The translations under genes were made by a program, and so were the position numbers. From the NCBI RefSeq assembly GCF_004101245.1, contig NZ_SCIN01000001.1, positions 882,784 through 946,783 of the forward strand: DNA of 64,000 bases, written 5' to 3'. Shown here piece by piece: positions 16,096-26,063 of this stretch (its first letter is position 1; each line of letters starts with the position of its first letter). The notes beneath the pieces were generated by a model. That model had not been told where the DNA came from and made no database searches. It was given only the letters and a program-made list of their open reading frames with translations. The stretch comes from Sphingomonas sp. UV9. GTDB lineage: Bacteria; Pseudomonadota; Alphaproteobacteria; Sphingomonadales; Sphingomonadaceae.

Positions 16096-16758
16096 TCAGC
16101 CTCGCGTTACCGTCATCGCCCCGCGCGCGTCGACGACGACCGCGAGATCCCTATAGTCCTTCACCCGATAGGAATCGTCGTCGCTCGCATGACTGCTACC
16201 GTGAGTGGCCGTAATGACGACCACGTCGGCGCCTGCAGCCTTCCCTGACGCGATCCCGGCGGCGGCATCTTCGAACACCAGGCAATCGCTCGCCGCGACG
16301 CCAAGCCGATCGGCCGCTGTCAGGAAACAGTCGGGCGCCGGCTTGCCCCTCGGAATGTCATCGGCGGCGATCATCGTGGCGGGGACGGGCATGCCCGCCG
16401 CCTTCAGGCGGACCTGGGCCAGTGCGCGGGGAGCGGAGGTAACGATCGTCCAGCGCTCGGGCGGCAGGCTTGCGAGAAATGCCGCCGCGCCCGCGATGGG
16501 TTCGATATCGCCGACGTCTTCCATCTCCGCAGCGGTGATCCCGGCGGCCTCGACGACCGGGTCGATGCCCGGCAGGCCGAGCCGGCGGATCGTCTCGACC
16601 GACTGCACACCGTGGATCGTCGGCAGGAACGTAGCCACGTCCAGGCCGTGCGCGATCGCCCATGCGGTCCAGGTCCGCTCGGCGGATGCGATCGAGGTTA
16701 GGATCGTACCGTCCATGTCGAACAGGAATGCGGCGTAACTGCGGGTGGGGAGGGTCAT
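16096..16758 (-). CDS. HAD-superfamily sugar-phosphate phosphatase
   Basis: A 220-residue HAD hydrolase. The nucleophile motif FLFDMDGTIL is near the N-terminus, motif II is IVTSAPRA, motif III IPRGKPAPDCF and motif IV LVFEDAAAGI. The small helical cap after motif I is typical of the beta-phosphoglucomutase/sugar phosphatase group (YfbT, YniC). The start at MTLPTRSY is chosen over one 12 codons earlier because the domain begins there. The substrate is unknown. Confidence 0.88.
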   Translation of the reverse strand: MTLPTRSYAAFLFDMDGTILTSIASAERTWTAWAIAHGLDVATFLPTIHGVQSVETIRRLGLPGIDPVVEAAGITAAEMEDVGDIEPIAGAAAFLASLPPERWTIVTSAPRALAQVRLKAAGMPVPATMIAADDIPRGKPAPDCFLTAADRLGVAASDCLVFEDAAAGIASGKAAGADVVVITATHGSSHASDDDSYRVKDYRDLAVVVDARGAMTVTRG

Positions 16759-16835
16759 GCGGGTGCTCGTGATCGGGGTTGGCAGTTTGGGCAAGGCGGT
16801 TCCGTCCTGCTCCCTGCACCACCTAGACGACAGCC

Positions 16836-16922
16836 GGGGCCCAATTGGAATGCCCGAGGTAACGAAGCGTTGCGCTCAATCAGGATTGTTTCCCGATTGG
16901 GCCCCGACCTTCGCCGGGGTGG
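16836..16922. repeat. Inverted repeat next to the HAD gene
   Basis: GGGGCCCAAT (16836-16845) pairs perfectly with ATTGGGCCCC (16896-16905) across a 50-base loop. A second small hairpin (CCCCGACCTTCGCCGGGG) follows. This occupies the gap between the HAD gene and csbD. Confidence 0.65.
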
Positions 16923-16945
16923 CGACGGCTAGGAGGCGATCCACA

Positions 16946-16978
16946 AAGAAAAGGCCGCTCCGGTTTCCCGGAGCGACC
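16946..16978 (-). terminator. Rho-independent terminator of the csbD gene
   Basis: Read on the minus strand, GGTCGCTCCGG pairs with CCGGAGCGGCC (one mismatch) around GAAA, followed by TTTTCTTT. Confidence 0.88.
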
Positions 16979-17002
16979 TATATTCCTGCACCAAGCCGAA
17001 GC

Positions 17003-17185
17003 TTAGATGTCGTCGCCGAGCGCGCCCTTGACGCTGCCCTTGACGTTCTGCGCAGTGCCCTTGGCCTGCTGCGCTTCGCCTTCGGCTACCAGCTTCTCGT
17101 TGTCGGTTGCCTTGCCAACGGCTTCCTTGACGTTGCCTGCGACCTTGTTGCCTGCTGCCGCGACCTTGTCGGTGAATTCGCCCAT
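17003..17185 (-). CDS. CsbD-family stress protein
   Basis: A 60-residue hydrophilic protein of the CsbD family. Repeating Gly/Ala/Lys segments (GNKVAGNVKEAVGKATDN, AKGTAQNVKGSVKGALGD) are typical of this stress-induced group, whose biochemical role is unknown. The ATG at 17185 has GGAGG 5 bases upstream and is preferred over two earlier ATGs. An exact EcfG-type promoter lies 60 bases upstream and a terminator directly downstream, so it is a monocistronic general-stress gene. Confidence 0.92.
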   Translation of the reverse strand: MGEFTDKVAAAGNKVAGNVKEAVGKATDNEKLVAEGEAQQAKGTAQNVKGSVKGALGDDI

Positions 17186-17244
17186 CAGAGCCTCCATCAA
17201 TTGTGCGGGCCCGACTGCCGGGCCGCTTGAACTTGTGAAGGTAT

Positions 17245-17269
17245 AACGGTCGTCTTTACCGCGGGTTCC
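17245..17269 (-). promoter_or_regulatory. EcfG-type general stress promoter of csbD
   Basis: Minus-strand GGAAC (17269-17265), 16 bases, CGTT (17248-17245). This is an exact match to the GGAAC-N16-CGTT consensus. Expected initiation is about 50 bases before the csbD start. Confidence 0.8.
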
Positions 17270-17305
17270 GTGACGTTTGCGTCATGACCCCGCATTGCTT
17301 GCGGC

Positions 17306-18301
17306 TCAGATCAACCCCGCCAGCGGGCTCGACGGATCGGCGTAGCGACGCTGGCCCATGCGCCCCGCGCGGTAGGCGAGCCGCCCCGATTCGACCGCGG
17401 CCTTCATCGCCGCGGCCATCATCAGCGGATTCTTCGCCTCGGCGATCGCGGTGTTCATCAGCACGCCGTCGCAGCCGAGCTCCATCGCCACCGCCGCATC
17501 GGAGGCGGTGCCGACGCCCGCGTCGACCAGCACGGGCACCCCTGCCCCCTCGACGATCAGCCGGATCGTCACGCGGTTCTGGATGCCGAGGCCCGAGCCG
17601 ATCGGCGCGCCCAGCGGCATGATCGCGACCGCGCCCGCATTCTCCAACCGCTTGGTGGCGATCGGATCGTCGACGCAATAGACCATCGGCTTGAAGCCTT
17701 CGTTGGCCAGGATCTCGGTCGCACGCAGCGTCTCGACCATGTCGGGATAGAGCGTCTTCGCCTCGCCCAGCACCTCGAGCTTCACCAGCTCCCAGCCCCC
17801 CGCCTCGCGCGCCAGCCGCAACGTGCGAATCGCGGACTCCGCGTCGAAGCAGCCCGCGGTGTTTGGGAGGTAGGTGATCTTCTTCGGATCGATGAAGTCG
17901 GTCAGCATCGGCGCGTTGCGATCGAGCACGTTGACGCGGCGGACGGCGACGGTGACGATCTCCGCGCCCGATGCCTCGACCGCGGCGGCATTCTGCGCGA
18001 AATCCTTGTACTTGCCGGTGCCGACGATCAGCCGCGACGTGAACGTCTGGCCGGCGACGGTCCAGGTATCCGCCTCATGATCGCCGCCGCCGACGAAATG
18101 CACGATCTCGAGATCGTCGCCGTCCTCGACCATCACGTCCGCCAGCGTGGAGCGCGGGACGACCTCCATGTTGCGCTCGACCGCGATCTTCTCGGGGACG
18201 AGGCCCAGTTCGATCGCCAGCGCCGCGAGGGTCAAGCCGTCGGCGACCCGCTTGTGCTCGCCGTTCACGGTGATGGAGACTGTGCCGTCGGAATGCGCCA
18301 T
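17306..18301 (-). CDS. thiG: Fused sulfur carrier ThiS and thiazole synthase ThiG
   Basis: A 331-residue fusion in thiamin thiazole synthesis. Residues 1-73 form a ThiS ubiquitin-like domain ending in FVGGG (71-73), the motif whose C-terminal glycine is normally free and thiocarboxylated. ThiG (about 78-331) follows. It shows [10 protein letters not shown], the LPNTAGC motif, [10 protein letters not shown] and the phosphate-binding loops [12 protein letters not shown] and [12 protein letters not shown]. Either the linker is cut after the glycines or the ThiS part has changed its mode of action. No TPP riboswitch was found upstream. Confidence 0.92.
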   Translation of the reverse strand: MAHSDGTVSITVNGEHKRVADGLTLAALAIELGLVPEKIAVERNMEVVPRSTLADVMVEDGDDLEIVHFVGGGDHEADTWTVAGQTFTSRLIVGTGKYKDFAQNAAAVEASGAEIVTVAVRRVNVLDRNAPMLTDFIDPKKITYLPNTAGCFDAESAIRTLRLAREAGGWELVKLEVLGEAKTLYPDMVETLRATEILANEGFKPMVYCVDDPIATKRLENAGAVAIMPLGAPIGSGLGIQNRVTIRLIVEGAGVPVLVDAGVGTASDAAVAMELGCDGVLMNTAIAEAKNPLMMAAAMKAAVESGRLAYRAGRMGQRRYADPSSPLAGLI

Positions 18302-18417
18302 GATGTATCGATCGCCTGCTGGGTGTCTCGACTTCGCGCGACACGAACGGGTATGAAGCCGCGCATATAGGGCCCGCCTCGGCGAGCCCGCAACCGACCC
18401 CGATCGAAAGGCTGCCC

Positions 18418-18852
18418 TTGCCCGATACGATATTCGTCCTGAACGGCCCCAACCTCAACCTGCTGGGGACGCGCGAGCCGGAGATCTATGGCGACGAAAC
18501 CCTCGATGACATCGCCGGGATGCTCGAGGATCGTGCGCGCGCGCTCGACCTGACGATCGACATGCGCCAGTCGAATCACGAAGGGCACCTCGTCGACTGG
18601 ATCCAGGAGGCGCAGGCGCGTGGCGCCAAGGCGGTGATCCTCAACGCCGGCGCGTTCACGCACACCTCGGTCGCGGTCCATGACGCGATCAAGGGCGTCA
18701 AGACGCCGGTGATCGAAGTGCATCTTTCCAACCCCCACACGCGTGAGTCATTCAGGCATGTGAGCCTGGTCGGCCAGGCCGCGAAGGGCACGATCGCGGG
18801 TTTCGGCGCGCTTTCGTATCTGCTCGCGCTTGAAGCCGTCGCACGGTTCTGA
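18418..18852 (+). CDS. aroQ: Type II 3-dehydroquinate dehydratase
   Basis: A 144-residue shikimate-pathway enzyme that converts 3-dehydroquinate to 3-dehydroshikimate. The N-terminal motif is [20 protein letters not shown], whose flexible loop carries the catalytic Arg and Tyr. [16 protein letters not shown] and the catalytic His region [14 protein letters not shown] follow. The start is TTG at 18418, with AAAGG upstream, and gives the usual N-terminus. It begins the aroQ-accB-accC cluster, a conserved order in proteobacteria. Confidence 0.95.
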   Translation: MPDTIFVLNGPNLNLLGTREPEIYGDETLDDIAGMLEDRARALDLTIDMRQSNHEGHLVDWIQEAQARGAKAVILNAGAFTHTSVAVHDAIKGVKTPVIEVHLSNPHTRESFRHVSLVGQAAKGTIAGFGALSYLLALEAVARF

Positions 18853-18866
18853 CAGGAGACCCCGCC

Positions 18867-19355
18867 ATGACCGATACACCAGAAACAACAGGCGCAATGC
18901 AGGTCGACGTGACCCTGGTGCGCCAGCTCGCCGAACTGCTCGATACCACGCAGCTGACCGAGATCGAGGTCGAGGACGGCTCGCGCCGCATCCGCGTCGC
19001 GCGCAAGGCCGCGCAGGCCGCGCCCGTCGCGCATTATGCGCCCTCCCCCGCGGCGGCCCCCGTCTCCGCCCCGCTCGCGATCCCGCAGGCCGAAGTGGGC
19101 GCATCCGCCCCCGCGATCAGCGCGAGCGCGGTGAAGTCGCCGATGGTCGGCACCGTCTATCTCGCCGCCAACCCCGAGGCGAAACCGTTCTCGACGGTCG
19201 GCCAGAAGGTGAATGCGGGCGACACGCTGCTGATCATCGAGGCGATGAAGGTGATGAACACGATCGTCGCGCCGTCGGCCGGTACTGTCACCGCGATCCT
19301 CGTCGAGAACGGCCAGCCGGTCGAGTTCGACCAGCCGCTGGTCGTGGTGGAATAA
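18867..19355 (+). CDS. accB: Acetyl-CoA carboxylase biotin carboxyl carrier protein
   Basis: A 162-residue carrier subunit of acetyl-CoA carboxylase (fatty acid synthesis). An N-terminal helical segment is followed by a Pro/Ala-rich linker (about 48-88) and the C-terminal biotinyl domain. The biotinylated lysine is K128 in IEAMKVMN. It is 14 bases after aroQ, and its stop overlaps the accC start by one base (TAATG). Confidence 0.97.
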   Translation: MTDTPETTGAMQVDVTLVRQLAELLDTTQLTEIEVEDGSRRIRVARKAAQAAPVAHYAPSPAAAPVSAPLAIPQAEVGASAPAISASAVKSPMVGTVYLAANPEAKPFSTVGQKVNAGDTLLIIEAMKVMNTIVAPSAGTVTAILVENGQPVEFDQPLVVVE

Positions 19356-20707
19356 TGCGGCCAATCAAAAAGCTGCTCATCGCCAACCGCGGCGAGATCG
19401 CGCTGCGGATTCACCGTGCCTGTCACGAGATGGGCATCAAGACGGTAGCGGTGCACTCCACCGCCGACGCCGATGCGATGCACGTGCGGCTCGCGGACGA
19501 GGCGATCTGCATCGGACCGCCGTCGGCGACCGACAGCTATCTGAATATCCCCAACATCATCTCGGCGGCGGAGATCAGCGGTGCGGATGCGATCCATCCG
19601 GGCTACGGTTTCCTCAGCGAGAACGCGCAGTTCGCCGAGATCGTCGAGCTGCATAATATCCTGTTCGTGGGGCCGAAACCCGAGCATATCCGCACGATGG
19701 GCGACAAGGTCCAGGCCAAGCGGACTGCGGGCGCGCTCGGGCTTCCGCTCGTTCCCGGCTCGGACGGTGCGATCAGCGACATCGCCGAGGCCAAGCGGAT
19801 CGCCGAATCGATCGGCTATCCGGTAATCATCAAGGCGGCTTCGGGCGGCGGTGGTCGCGGCATGAAGGTCGTCAACGATCCCGAAGACCTCGAAACGCAG
19901 ATGCAGCAGGCCGGCAGCGAGGCGAAGGCCGCGTTCGGCGATGCCACCGTCTACATGGAAAAATACCTCGGCAATCCGCGGCATATCGAATTCCAGATCT
20001 TCGGCGATGGCGAAGGCAATGCGATCCATCTCGGCGAGCGCGACTGCTCGCTCCAGCGCCGTCACCAGAAGGTGCTCGAGGAAGCGCCCTCGCCGATCAT
20101 CACCGCGGAAGAGCGCGAGCGGATGGGCGGGATCGTCGCCAAGGCGATGGCCGACATGGCGTATCGCGGCGCGGGGACGATCGAGTTCCTGTGGGAAGCG
20201 GGCGAATTCTACTTCATCGAGATGAACACGCGGCTGCAGGTCGAGCATCCGGTGACCGAGATGATCACTGGCCTCGATCTCGTGCGCGAGCAGATCCGGG
20301 TGGCCGAGGGCCATCCGCTGACGCTGCGCCAGCAGGACGTCCAGTTCCGCGGCCATGCGATCGAATGCCGCATCAACGCCGAAGACCCGCGCACCTTCGC
20401 GCCGTCGCCGGGGCTGGTGAAGGTCTATCACGCGCCGGGCGGCATGCACGTCCGCGTCGATAGCGGGTTGTATGCCGGCTACCGCGTGCCGCCTTACTAC
20501 GACTCGATGATCGCCAAGCTGATCGTCTACGGCACGACCCGCCAGGGCGCGCTGCGGCGGTTGCGACGTGCACTCGAGGAGATGGTGATCGAGGGCGTCA
20601 CTACGACGATCCCCTTGCACCGTGCGCTGCTCGACGATCCCGAGTTCCAGGAAGGCGCTTACACGATCAAGTGGCTGGAAGAGTGGTTGGCGAAGCAGGG
20701 GGCGTAA
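19355..20707 (+). CDS. accC: Acetyl-CoA carboxylase biotin carboxylase subunit
   Basis: A 450-residue ATP-grasp enzyme that carboxylates biotin on AccB. The N-terminal motif is [15 protein letters not shown]. The glycine-rich ATP loop is [12 protein letters not shown]. Bicarbonate/ATP residues occur in [15 protein letters not shown] and the metal-binding [14 protein letters not shown]. The start at MRPIKK overlaps accB. A longer in-frame start at 18830 is an accB shadow. A strong palindrome lies 18 bases after the stop. Confidence 0.97.
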   Translation: MRPIKKLLIANRGEIALRIHRACHEMGIKTVAVHSTADADAMHVRLADEAICIGPPSATDSYLNIPNIISAAEISGADAIHPGYGFLSENAQFAEIVELHNILFVGPKPEHIRTMGDKVQAKRTAGALGLPLVPGSDGAISDIAEAKRIAESIGYPVIIKAASGGGGRGMKVVNDPEDLETQMQQAGSEAKAAFGDATVYMEKYLGNPRHIEFQIFGDGEGNAIHLGERDCSLQRRHQKVLEEAPSPIITAEERERMGGIVAKAMADMAYRGAGTIEFLWEAGEFYFIEMNTRLQVEHPVTEMITGLDLVREQIRVAEGHPLTLRQQDVQFRGHAIECRINAEDPRTFAPSPGLVKVYHAPGGMHVRVDSGLYAGYRVPPYYDSMIAKLIVYGTTRQGALRRLRRALEEMVIEGVTTTIPLHRALLDDPEFQEGAYTIKWLEEWLAKQGA

Positions 20708-20724
20708 CTTCCTACGGTACTAAG

Positions 20725-20783
20725 CTTGTTCTCCCGCGAAGGCGGGAGCCCAGTCTGGGCTCCCGCCTTCGCGGGAGAACAAG
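20725..20783. repeat. Family A repeat: near-perfect 59-base palindrome
   Basis: Arms of 29 bases, starting CTTGTTCTCCCGCGAAGGCG, are exactly complementary around a single central T (20754). It lies just after accC and can act as a transcription stop. It is the best-preserved copy of the repeat found inside the flavin oxidase gene. Confidence 0.95.
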
Positions 20784-20845
20784 AAGCGGGGTATGCACTC
20801 TGCGGGTGACGTACGGAGCCCACTGGACATCCCGCCCCACCCCAA

Positions 20846-20931
20846 CCGTCATCCCAGCGAAAGCTGGGATCTCCCCGTTCGGGCCGTATCGCAAACCGAG
20901 CGGAATATCCCAGCTTTCGCTGGGATGACGG
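20846..20931. repeat. Short element with perfect 25-base inverted termini
   Basis: The arm at 20846-20870 and its complement at 20907-20931 are identical over 25 bases. Each contains its own hairpin (ATCCCAGCGAAAGCTGGGAT). The 36-base core is unique. The layout is REP/BIME-like. It ends two bases before the longest possible ArsC reading frame. Confidence 0.92.
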
Positions 20932-20946
20932 TGTGTCAGATGATAA

Positions 20947-21822
<876 letters not shown>

Positions 21823-21970
21823 TCCGGCTGATGGGGGGGGCGGCCGAACCGCCACCCAGCGCACCGAGTTCCGTTTGACGCGACGCAACATTCTGTGGAA
21901 ATAGCCTGCTGCGGCGCATTATGATTTCCGGCACTATGCCGACAATTCTAGAGAAAGAGGGCTTAGCATC

Positions 21971-23383
21971 ATGGCGAATTCGGCCAACGACGTCCTGAAG
22001 ATAATCAAAGAGCAGGAGATCGAGTGGGTCGACCTGCGCTTCACCGATCCCAAGGGCAAATGGCAGCATCTGACGATGGTCGCCAGCCTGATCGGCGAAG
22101 ACGAGCTGACCGACGGCCTGATGTTCGACGGCTCGTCGATCGAGGGCTGGAAGGCGATCAACGAGAGCGACATGACGCTCAAGCCCGATCTCGACGCGGT
22201 CTACGTCGATCCGTTCTCGGCCACGCCGATGATGATCCTGATCTGCGACATCGCCGATCCGTCGACGGGCGAGCTGTACGCGCGCGATCCGCGTTCGACC
22301 GCCAAGCGCGCCGAGGCGTATCTGCTGACCACCGGCGTCGGCGACACCGTGTATGTCGGCCCCGAAGCCGAATTCTTCATGTTCGACGACGTCCGCTTCG
22401 AGAACAGCTATTCGACCAGCTATTACAAGATCGACGACATCGAACTGCCGGGCAACACCGGCCGCGAATATGAGGGTGGCAATATGGGCCACCGTCCGCG
22501 CGCCAAGGGCGGCTATTTCCCGGTCGCGCCGGTCGATAGCGCGGTCGACATCCGCGGCGAGATGGTCTCGACGATGATCGAGATGGGCCTGCCCTGCGAC
22601 AAGCATCACCACGAGGTCGCGGCCGCACAGCATGAGCTGGGCCTGACCTTCGGCACGCTGACGCAGACCGCGGATCGCATGCAGATCTACAAGTACGTCG
22701 TCCACCAGGTTGCGCATGCGTACGGCAAGACGGCGACGTTCATGCCCAAGCCGATCAAGGAAGACAACGGCTCGGGCATGCACACGCATTTCTCGATCTG
22801 GGACGGCAAGACCCCGCTGTTCGCCGGCAACGGCTATGCGGGTCTCAGCGACATGTGCCTGTATTTCATCGGCGGGATCATCAAGCACGCCAAGGCGGTC
22901 AACGCGTTCACCAACCCGTCGACCAACAGCTACAAGCGCCTTGTCCCCGGCTACGAAGCACCGGTGCTGCTCGCCTATTCCGCGCGCAACCGTTCGGCAT
23001 CATGCCGCATCCCGTACGGCACCGGCCCCAAGGCGAAGCGCGTCGAAGTGCGTTTCCCGGACGCGCTGGCCAACCCGTATCTCGCTTATGCGGCGCTGAT
23101 GATGGCGGGCATGGATGGCATCCTCAACAAGATCCATCCGGGCGAAGCGATGGACAAGAACCTGTACGACCTGCCGCCGGCAGAGCTCGCGCAGGTCCCG
23201 ACCGTTGCGGGTTCGCTCCGCGAGGCGCTCGAATGCCTGCTGGCGGATCACGACTTCCTGCTGAAGGGCGACGTGTTCTCGAAGGACCAGATCGAGAGCT
23301 ATGTCGAGATCAAGTATGCCGAGGTCGCGCGTTGGGAGATGACGCCTAGCCCGGTCGAGTATGACATGTACTACAGCGGCTGA
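21971..23383 (+). CDS. glnA: Glutamine synthetase type I
   Basis: A 470-residue ammonium-assimilating enzyme. Signatures include [13 protein letters not shown], the metal-binding [15 protein letters not shown], the ATP-binding [16 protein letters not shown], and [12 protein letters not shown]. The adenylylation target is Y399 in [10 protein letters not shown], so GlnE/PII control is expected. It follows glnB in the same orientation and is closed by a terminator at 23489. Confidence 0.98.
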   Translation: MANSANDVLKIIKEQEIEWVDLRFTDPKGKWQHLTMVASLIGEDELTDGLMFDGSSIEGWKAINESDMTLKPDLDAVYVDPFSATPMMILICDIADPSTGELYARDPRSTAKRAEAYLLTTGVGDTVYVGPEAEFFMFDDVRFENSYSTSYYKIDDIELPGNTGREYEGGNMGHRPRAKGGYFPVAPVDSAVDIRGEMVSTMIEMGLPCDKHHHEVAAAQHELGLTFGTLTQTADRMQIYKYVVHQVAHAYGKTATFMPKPIKEDNGSGMHTHFSIWDGKTPLFAGNGYAGLSDMCLYFIGGIIKHAKAVNAFTNPSTNSYKRLVPGYEAPVLLAYSARNRSASCRIPYGTGPKAKRVEVRFPDALANPYLAYAALMMAGMDGILNKIHPGEAMDKNLYDLPPAELAQVPTVAGSLREALECLLADHDFLLKGDVFSKDQIESYVEIKYAEVARWEMTPSPVEYDMYYSG

Positions 23384-23488
23384 GCGGCCGTCCCGGCAGC
23401 GGTGCGCGAAAGCGCACAGCCGCTGTCGGCCGGCGTCGCTTGGGCGACGACCGACGGCGTGGCTTTGCCACGTCGCGGACTTGGACAA

Positions 23489-23520
23489 GGGCGTCCGGAG
23501 CAATCCGGGCGCCCCTTTTA
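23489..23520 (+). terminator. Rho-independent terminator after glnA
   Basis: GGGCGTCCGGA pairs with TCCGGGCGCCC around GCAA, followed by CTTTTA. The rest of the 316-base gap 23384-23699 holds a partial family A repeat (about 23573-23596) and the leader of the ABC1 kinase. Confidence 0.85.
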
Positions 23521-23699
23521 CGTAAATTCTGCCCTGCAAGGGGAGGGTCACGGTGCAGAGCGGTCGAGGATATGGATCCCCGCCCGCGCGGGAGAACACG
23601 GGTAGCCTCGGTTAACTTCGCAGGTAGGCTCGGATTGATCGACCGGTCCCGCCACCCATATCTCTCCCGAGAAACCTCCCCGAAATCCAAGGAACATCC

Positions 23700-25034
23700 G
23701 TGACCGAAGACAGCGGCAACAGCGCCGGACGCGCGATCCCGAGCGGCCGCATCGCCCGCCTCGGCGTCTTCGGCAAACTCGCCAGCGGCGTGGCTGGCGG
23801 AGTCGTCGCCGAAGGCGCTCGCCGTCTTGCCAGCGGAGAACGCCCCAAGATCGGCGACCTGCTCCTAACCCCCGCCAACGCCACGCGCGTCGCCGACCAG
23901 CTCTCCCATCTTCGCGGCGCGGCGATGAAACTCGGCCAGATGATCTCGATGGACGCGGGCGACATGCTCCCGCCCGAGCTCGCGACGATCCTCGCGCGGC
24001 TGCGCAACAATGCCTACCACATGCCCCCGCAACAGCTCGACCGCATGCTCGCCGCCGAATGGGGCAAGGACTGGCGCCGCAGGTTCGCGCATTTCCAGGC
24101 GCATCCGGTCGCCGCCGCCTCGATCGGCCAGGTCCACCGCGCGCGTCTGCCCGACGGCACCGAGCTCGCGATCAAGGTCCAGTATCCTGGCGTCAAGGAG
24201 AGCATCGACGCCGATGTCGACAATGTCGCGACTCTGCTGCGCGTATCGGGCATGCTCCCCAAGGCGCTCGATATCGCGCCGTTGCTTGCCGAGGCGAAGA
24301 AGCAGCTGCACGAGGAGGCCGACTACCTCCGAGAGGCGCAGATGCTGGCGCGCTATGGCGAATTGCTTGTGGGCCAGCCCGAGTTCGTCGTCCCCGAACT
24401 ATACCCCGATCTCACCACGCCGCGTGTCCTCGCGATGAGCTTCGTCACCGGCGTTCCCGTCGAATCACTGGAGACCGCGCCGCAGGACGTTCGCGACCGC
24501 GTGATGCACGATCTCATCTCGCTGGTGTTGCGCGAGTTGTTCGACTGGCGGCTGATGCAGACCGACCCCAACTTCGCCAACTATCGCTGGCAGCCCGAGA
24601 CGGCAAAGCTCGTCCTGCTCGATTTCGGCGCGGCCCGCCCCCTCCCCGCCGAGACCGGCGAGGGCTATCGCCGCCTGCTCACCGCAGCCCTCGCCGGTGA
24701 CCGCGACGCGGTTCGCGAAGCCGCGATCGCCGCCGGTTTCCTCGGCGAAGCAGCCGTTCTCCAGCACCGCGCGCTGGTCGACCGGATGATCGACGTGATC
24801 CTCGCAGAGCTCGCCAAACCAGGTCCGTTCGACTTTGGCGACCGCGCGTTCGTCGGCGTCCTGCGCGAACAGGGCACCGAGATCGCGCGCGACCGCGACA
24901 CCTGGCACCTGCCGCCGATCGACACGCTGTTCGTCCAGCGCAAAATCAGCGGCACCGCGCTGCTCGCGGCCCGCCTGAAGGCCCGAGTCGATGTCCGCGC
25001 GATGGTCGCCGCCTATTGCACGGACGTCCGATAG
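23700..25034 (+). CDS. ABC1/UbiB-family atypical kinase
   Basis: A 444-residue protein of the ABC1/ADCK/UbiB family. The family KxGQ motif is K77-L-G-Q80, followed by LPPELATILARLRNNA. The Ala-rich nucleotide loop is AAASIGQVHRA, then IKVQYPGV with the nucleotide-binding lysine. Metal-binding segments are QTDPNFANY and LLDFGAAR. Family members support ubiquinone synthesis or quinone homeostasis, but no ubi genes are nearby. The start is GTG with AAGGA upstream. There is no C-terminal membrane pair, unlike UbiB. Confidence 0.88.
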   Translation: MTEDSGNSAGRAIPSGRIARLGVFGKLASGVAGGVVAEGARRLASGERPKIGDLLLTPANATRVADQLSHLRGAAMKLGQMISMDAGDMLPPELATILARLRNNAYHMPPQQLDRMLAAEWGKDWRRRFAHFQAHPVAAASIGQVHRARLPDGTELAIKVQYPGVKESIDADVDNVATLLRVSGMLPKALDIAPLLAEAKKQLHEEADYLREAQMLARYGELLVGQPEFVVPELYPDLTTPRVLAMSFVTGVPVESLETAPQDVRDRVMHDLISLVLRELFDWRLMQTDPNFANYRWQPETAKLVLLDFGAARPLPAETGEGYRRLLTAALAGDRDAVREAAIAAGFLGEAAVLQHRALVDRMIDVILAELAKPGPFDFGDRAFVGVLREQGTEIARDRDTWHLPPIDTLFVQRKISGTALLAARLKARVDVRAMVAAYCTDVR

Positions 25035-25040
25035 TGACGG

Positions 25041-26063
25041 TTACCGCAGCCGAAGCGCCTTCCGGACTTCGTCCCAGCTGACATATTTGAAGTTCTGCGT
25101 GGCGGGGGCGTTGTCACCGTCCTGCGCCACCAGCAGCCCGCCCGGGTAGGCCAGGCCAAAATTGCCGAGCATCAGGTCGATGCCGTCGGTGTCGCTGGTG
25201 CCATCGATCGAGCCCCCGCCTATCCGGAAACGCCCGGCGTAGGTGGCCGCTGGCAGGCGGTAGAGCGTGTAGGCGTTGTCGCCCTGGCTCGACACGACGA
25301 GATAGCCGCCGCTCTTGCCCGCGGGCGCGAGCGCCAAGCCCTCGGCATCGGCGACCAGCGTTTTGCCGTCGACCTTGGCGATCGGCGTCGCGGTAACGGT
25401 TGCGGACGGGTCGGCGTCGAAGCGCCAGAGGCCGACGTCTTCCTCCGCGACATATAATTGCCCGGTGCGATCGTCGACAACACAGCCTTCAGACTGGGTG
25501 CCGAGCTTCATCGAGCGGACCGTGGTGACCTTGGGCGACGCGCCGGACAGATCAATCGCGACCTGATCGATACGGCCATCCTTCAGCACGATGAAGCCGA
25601 ACAGGGCGTGATCGCTGGCGCGGGTCCAGAGGCACATGCCGTACGCCTCGCCCGCGCCAACCGGGAAGCGGCCGAGCGGGACGAGCCTTGCCGCTGCCGT
25701 GTCGAGCGTGAAGAGCGACACATGCGCGGTCGCCACATCGGCGCGGTCACTGGCGGCGGCGATCACGCGCCCGCCGCGATCGCGAAGATCGACGTTGTTG
25801 AGGCGCGCGGCGGGCGTGAAGCTCAGTCGCTTGCCAGCCAAGCTGTAGACATGAATGCCGGCCTTCTTGTCGGTACCGATGACGAGGCTTTTCGACGGAT
25901 CGACTGCGTTGCGCCAGATCGCGGGGTCGTCGGCGGCATCGGCGTTGGTGTCGACCGGATCGGTCTCGGCGGTTGCGACGACCGCCGGGACCTCGACCGA
26001 AACCGGGGTCGCGGTCTGCGCGCAGCCCGCTAGCAACACCGCGATCAAGGGAAGCGCGCGCAT
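25041..26063 (-). CDS. Beta-propeller phytase, lipoprotein
   Basis: A 340-residue 3-phytase that removes phosphate from inositol hexakisphosphate. The lipobox LLAGC puts the lipidated Cys at position 14. The propeller starts at the family motif DAADDPAIW and runs to about 335, with KKAGIHVYSLAGK, SEGCVVDD and VADAEGLAL. These are acid-rich blades that bind calcium. It starts within the stop of the TonB receptor gene (TGATG), so the two are co-translated. Uptake of phytate or its products by the receptor is implied. Confidence 0.93.
   Translation of the reverse strand: MRALPLIAVLLAGCAQTATPVSVEVPAVVATAETDPVDTNADAADDPAIWRNAVDPSKSLVIGTDKKAGIHVYSLAGKRLSFTPAARLNNVDLRDRGGRVIAAASDRADVATAHVSLFTLDTAAARLVPLGRFPVGAGEAYGMCLWTRASDHALFGFIVLKDGRIDQVAIDLSGASPKVTTVRSMKLGTQSEGCVVDDRTGQLYVAEEDVGLWRFDADPSATVTATPIAKVDGKTLVADAEGLALAPAGKSGGYLVVSSQGDNAYTLYRLPAATYAGRFRIGGGSIDGTSDTDGIDLMLGNFGLAYPGGLLVAQDGDNAPATQNFKYVSWDEVRKALRLR

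Noticed and set aside
18302..18417. TPP riboswitch upstream of thiSG
   Set aside because: I looked for the conserved CTGAGA and ACCTGA-like segments on the minus strand and saw neither. Only a GC-rich stem is present.
20846..20931. Insertion sequence
   Set aside because: It has perfect inverted ends but only 86 bases and no transposase frame, so it is called a short repeat element.
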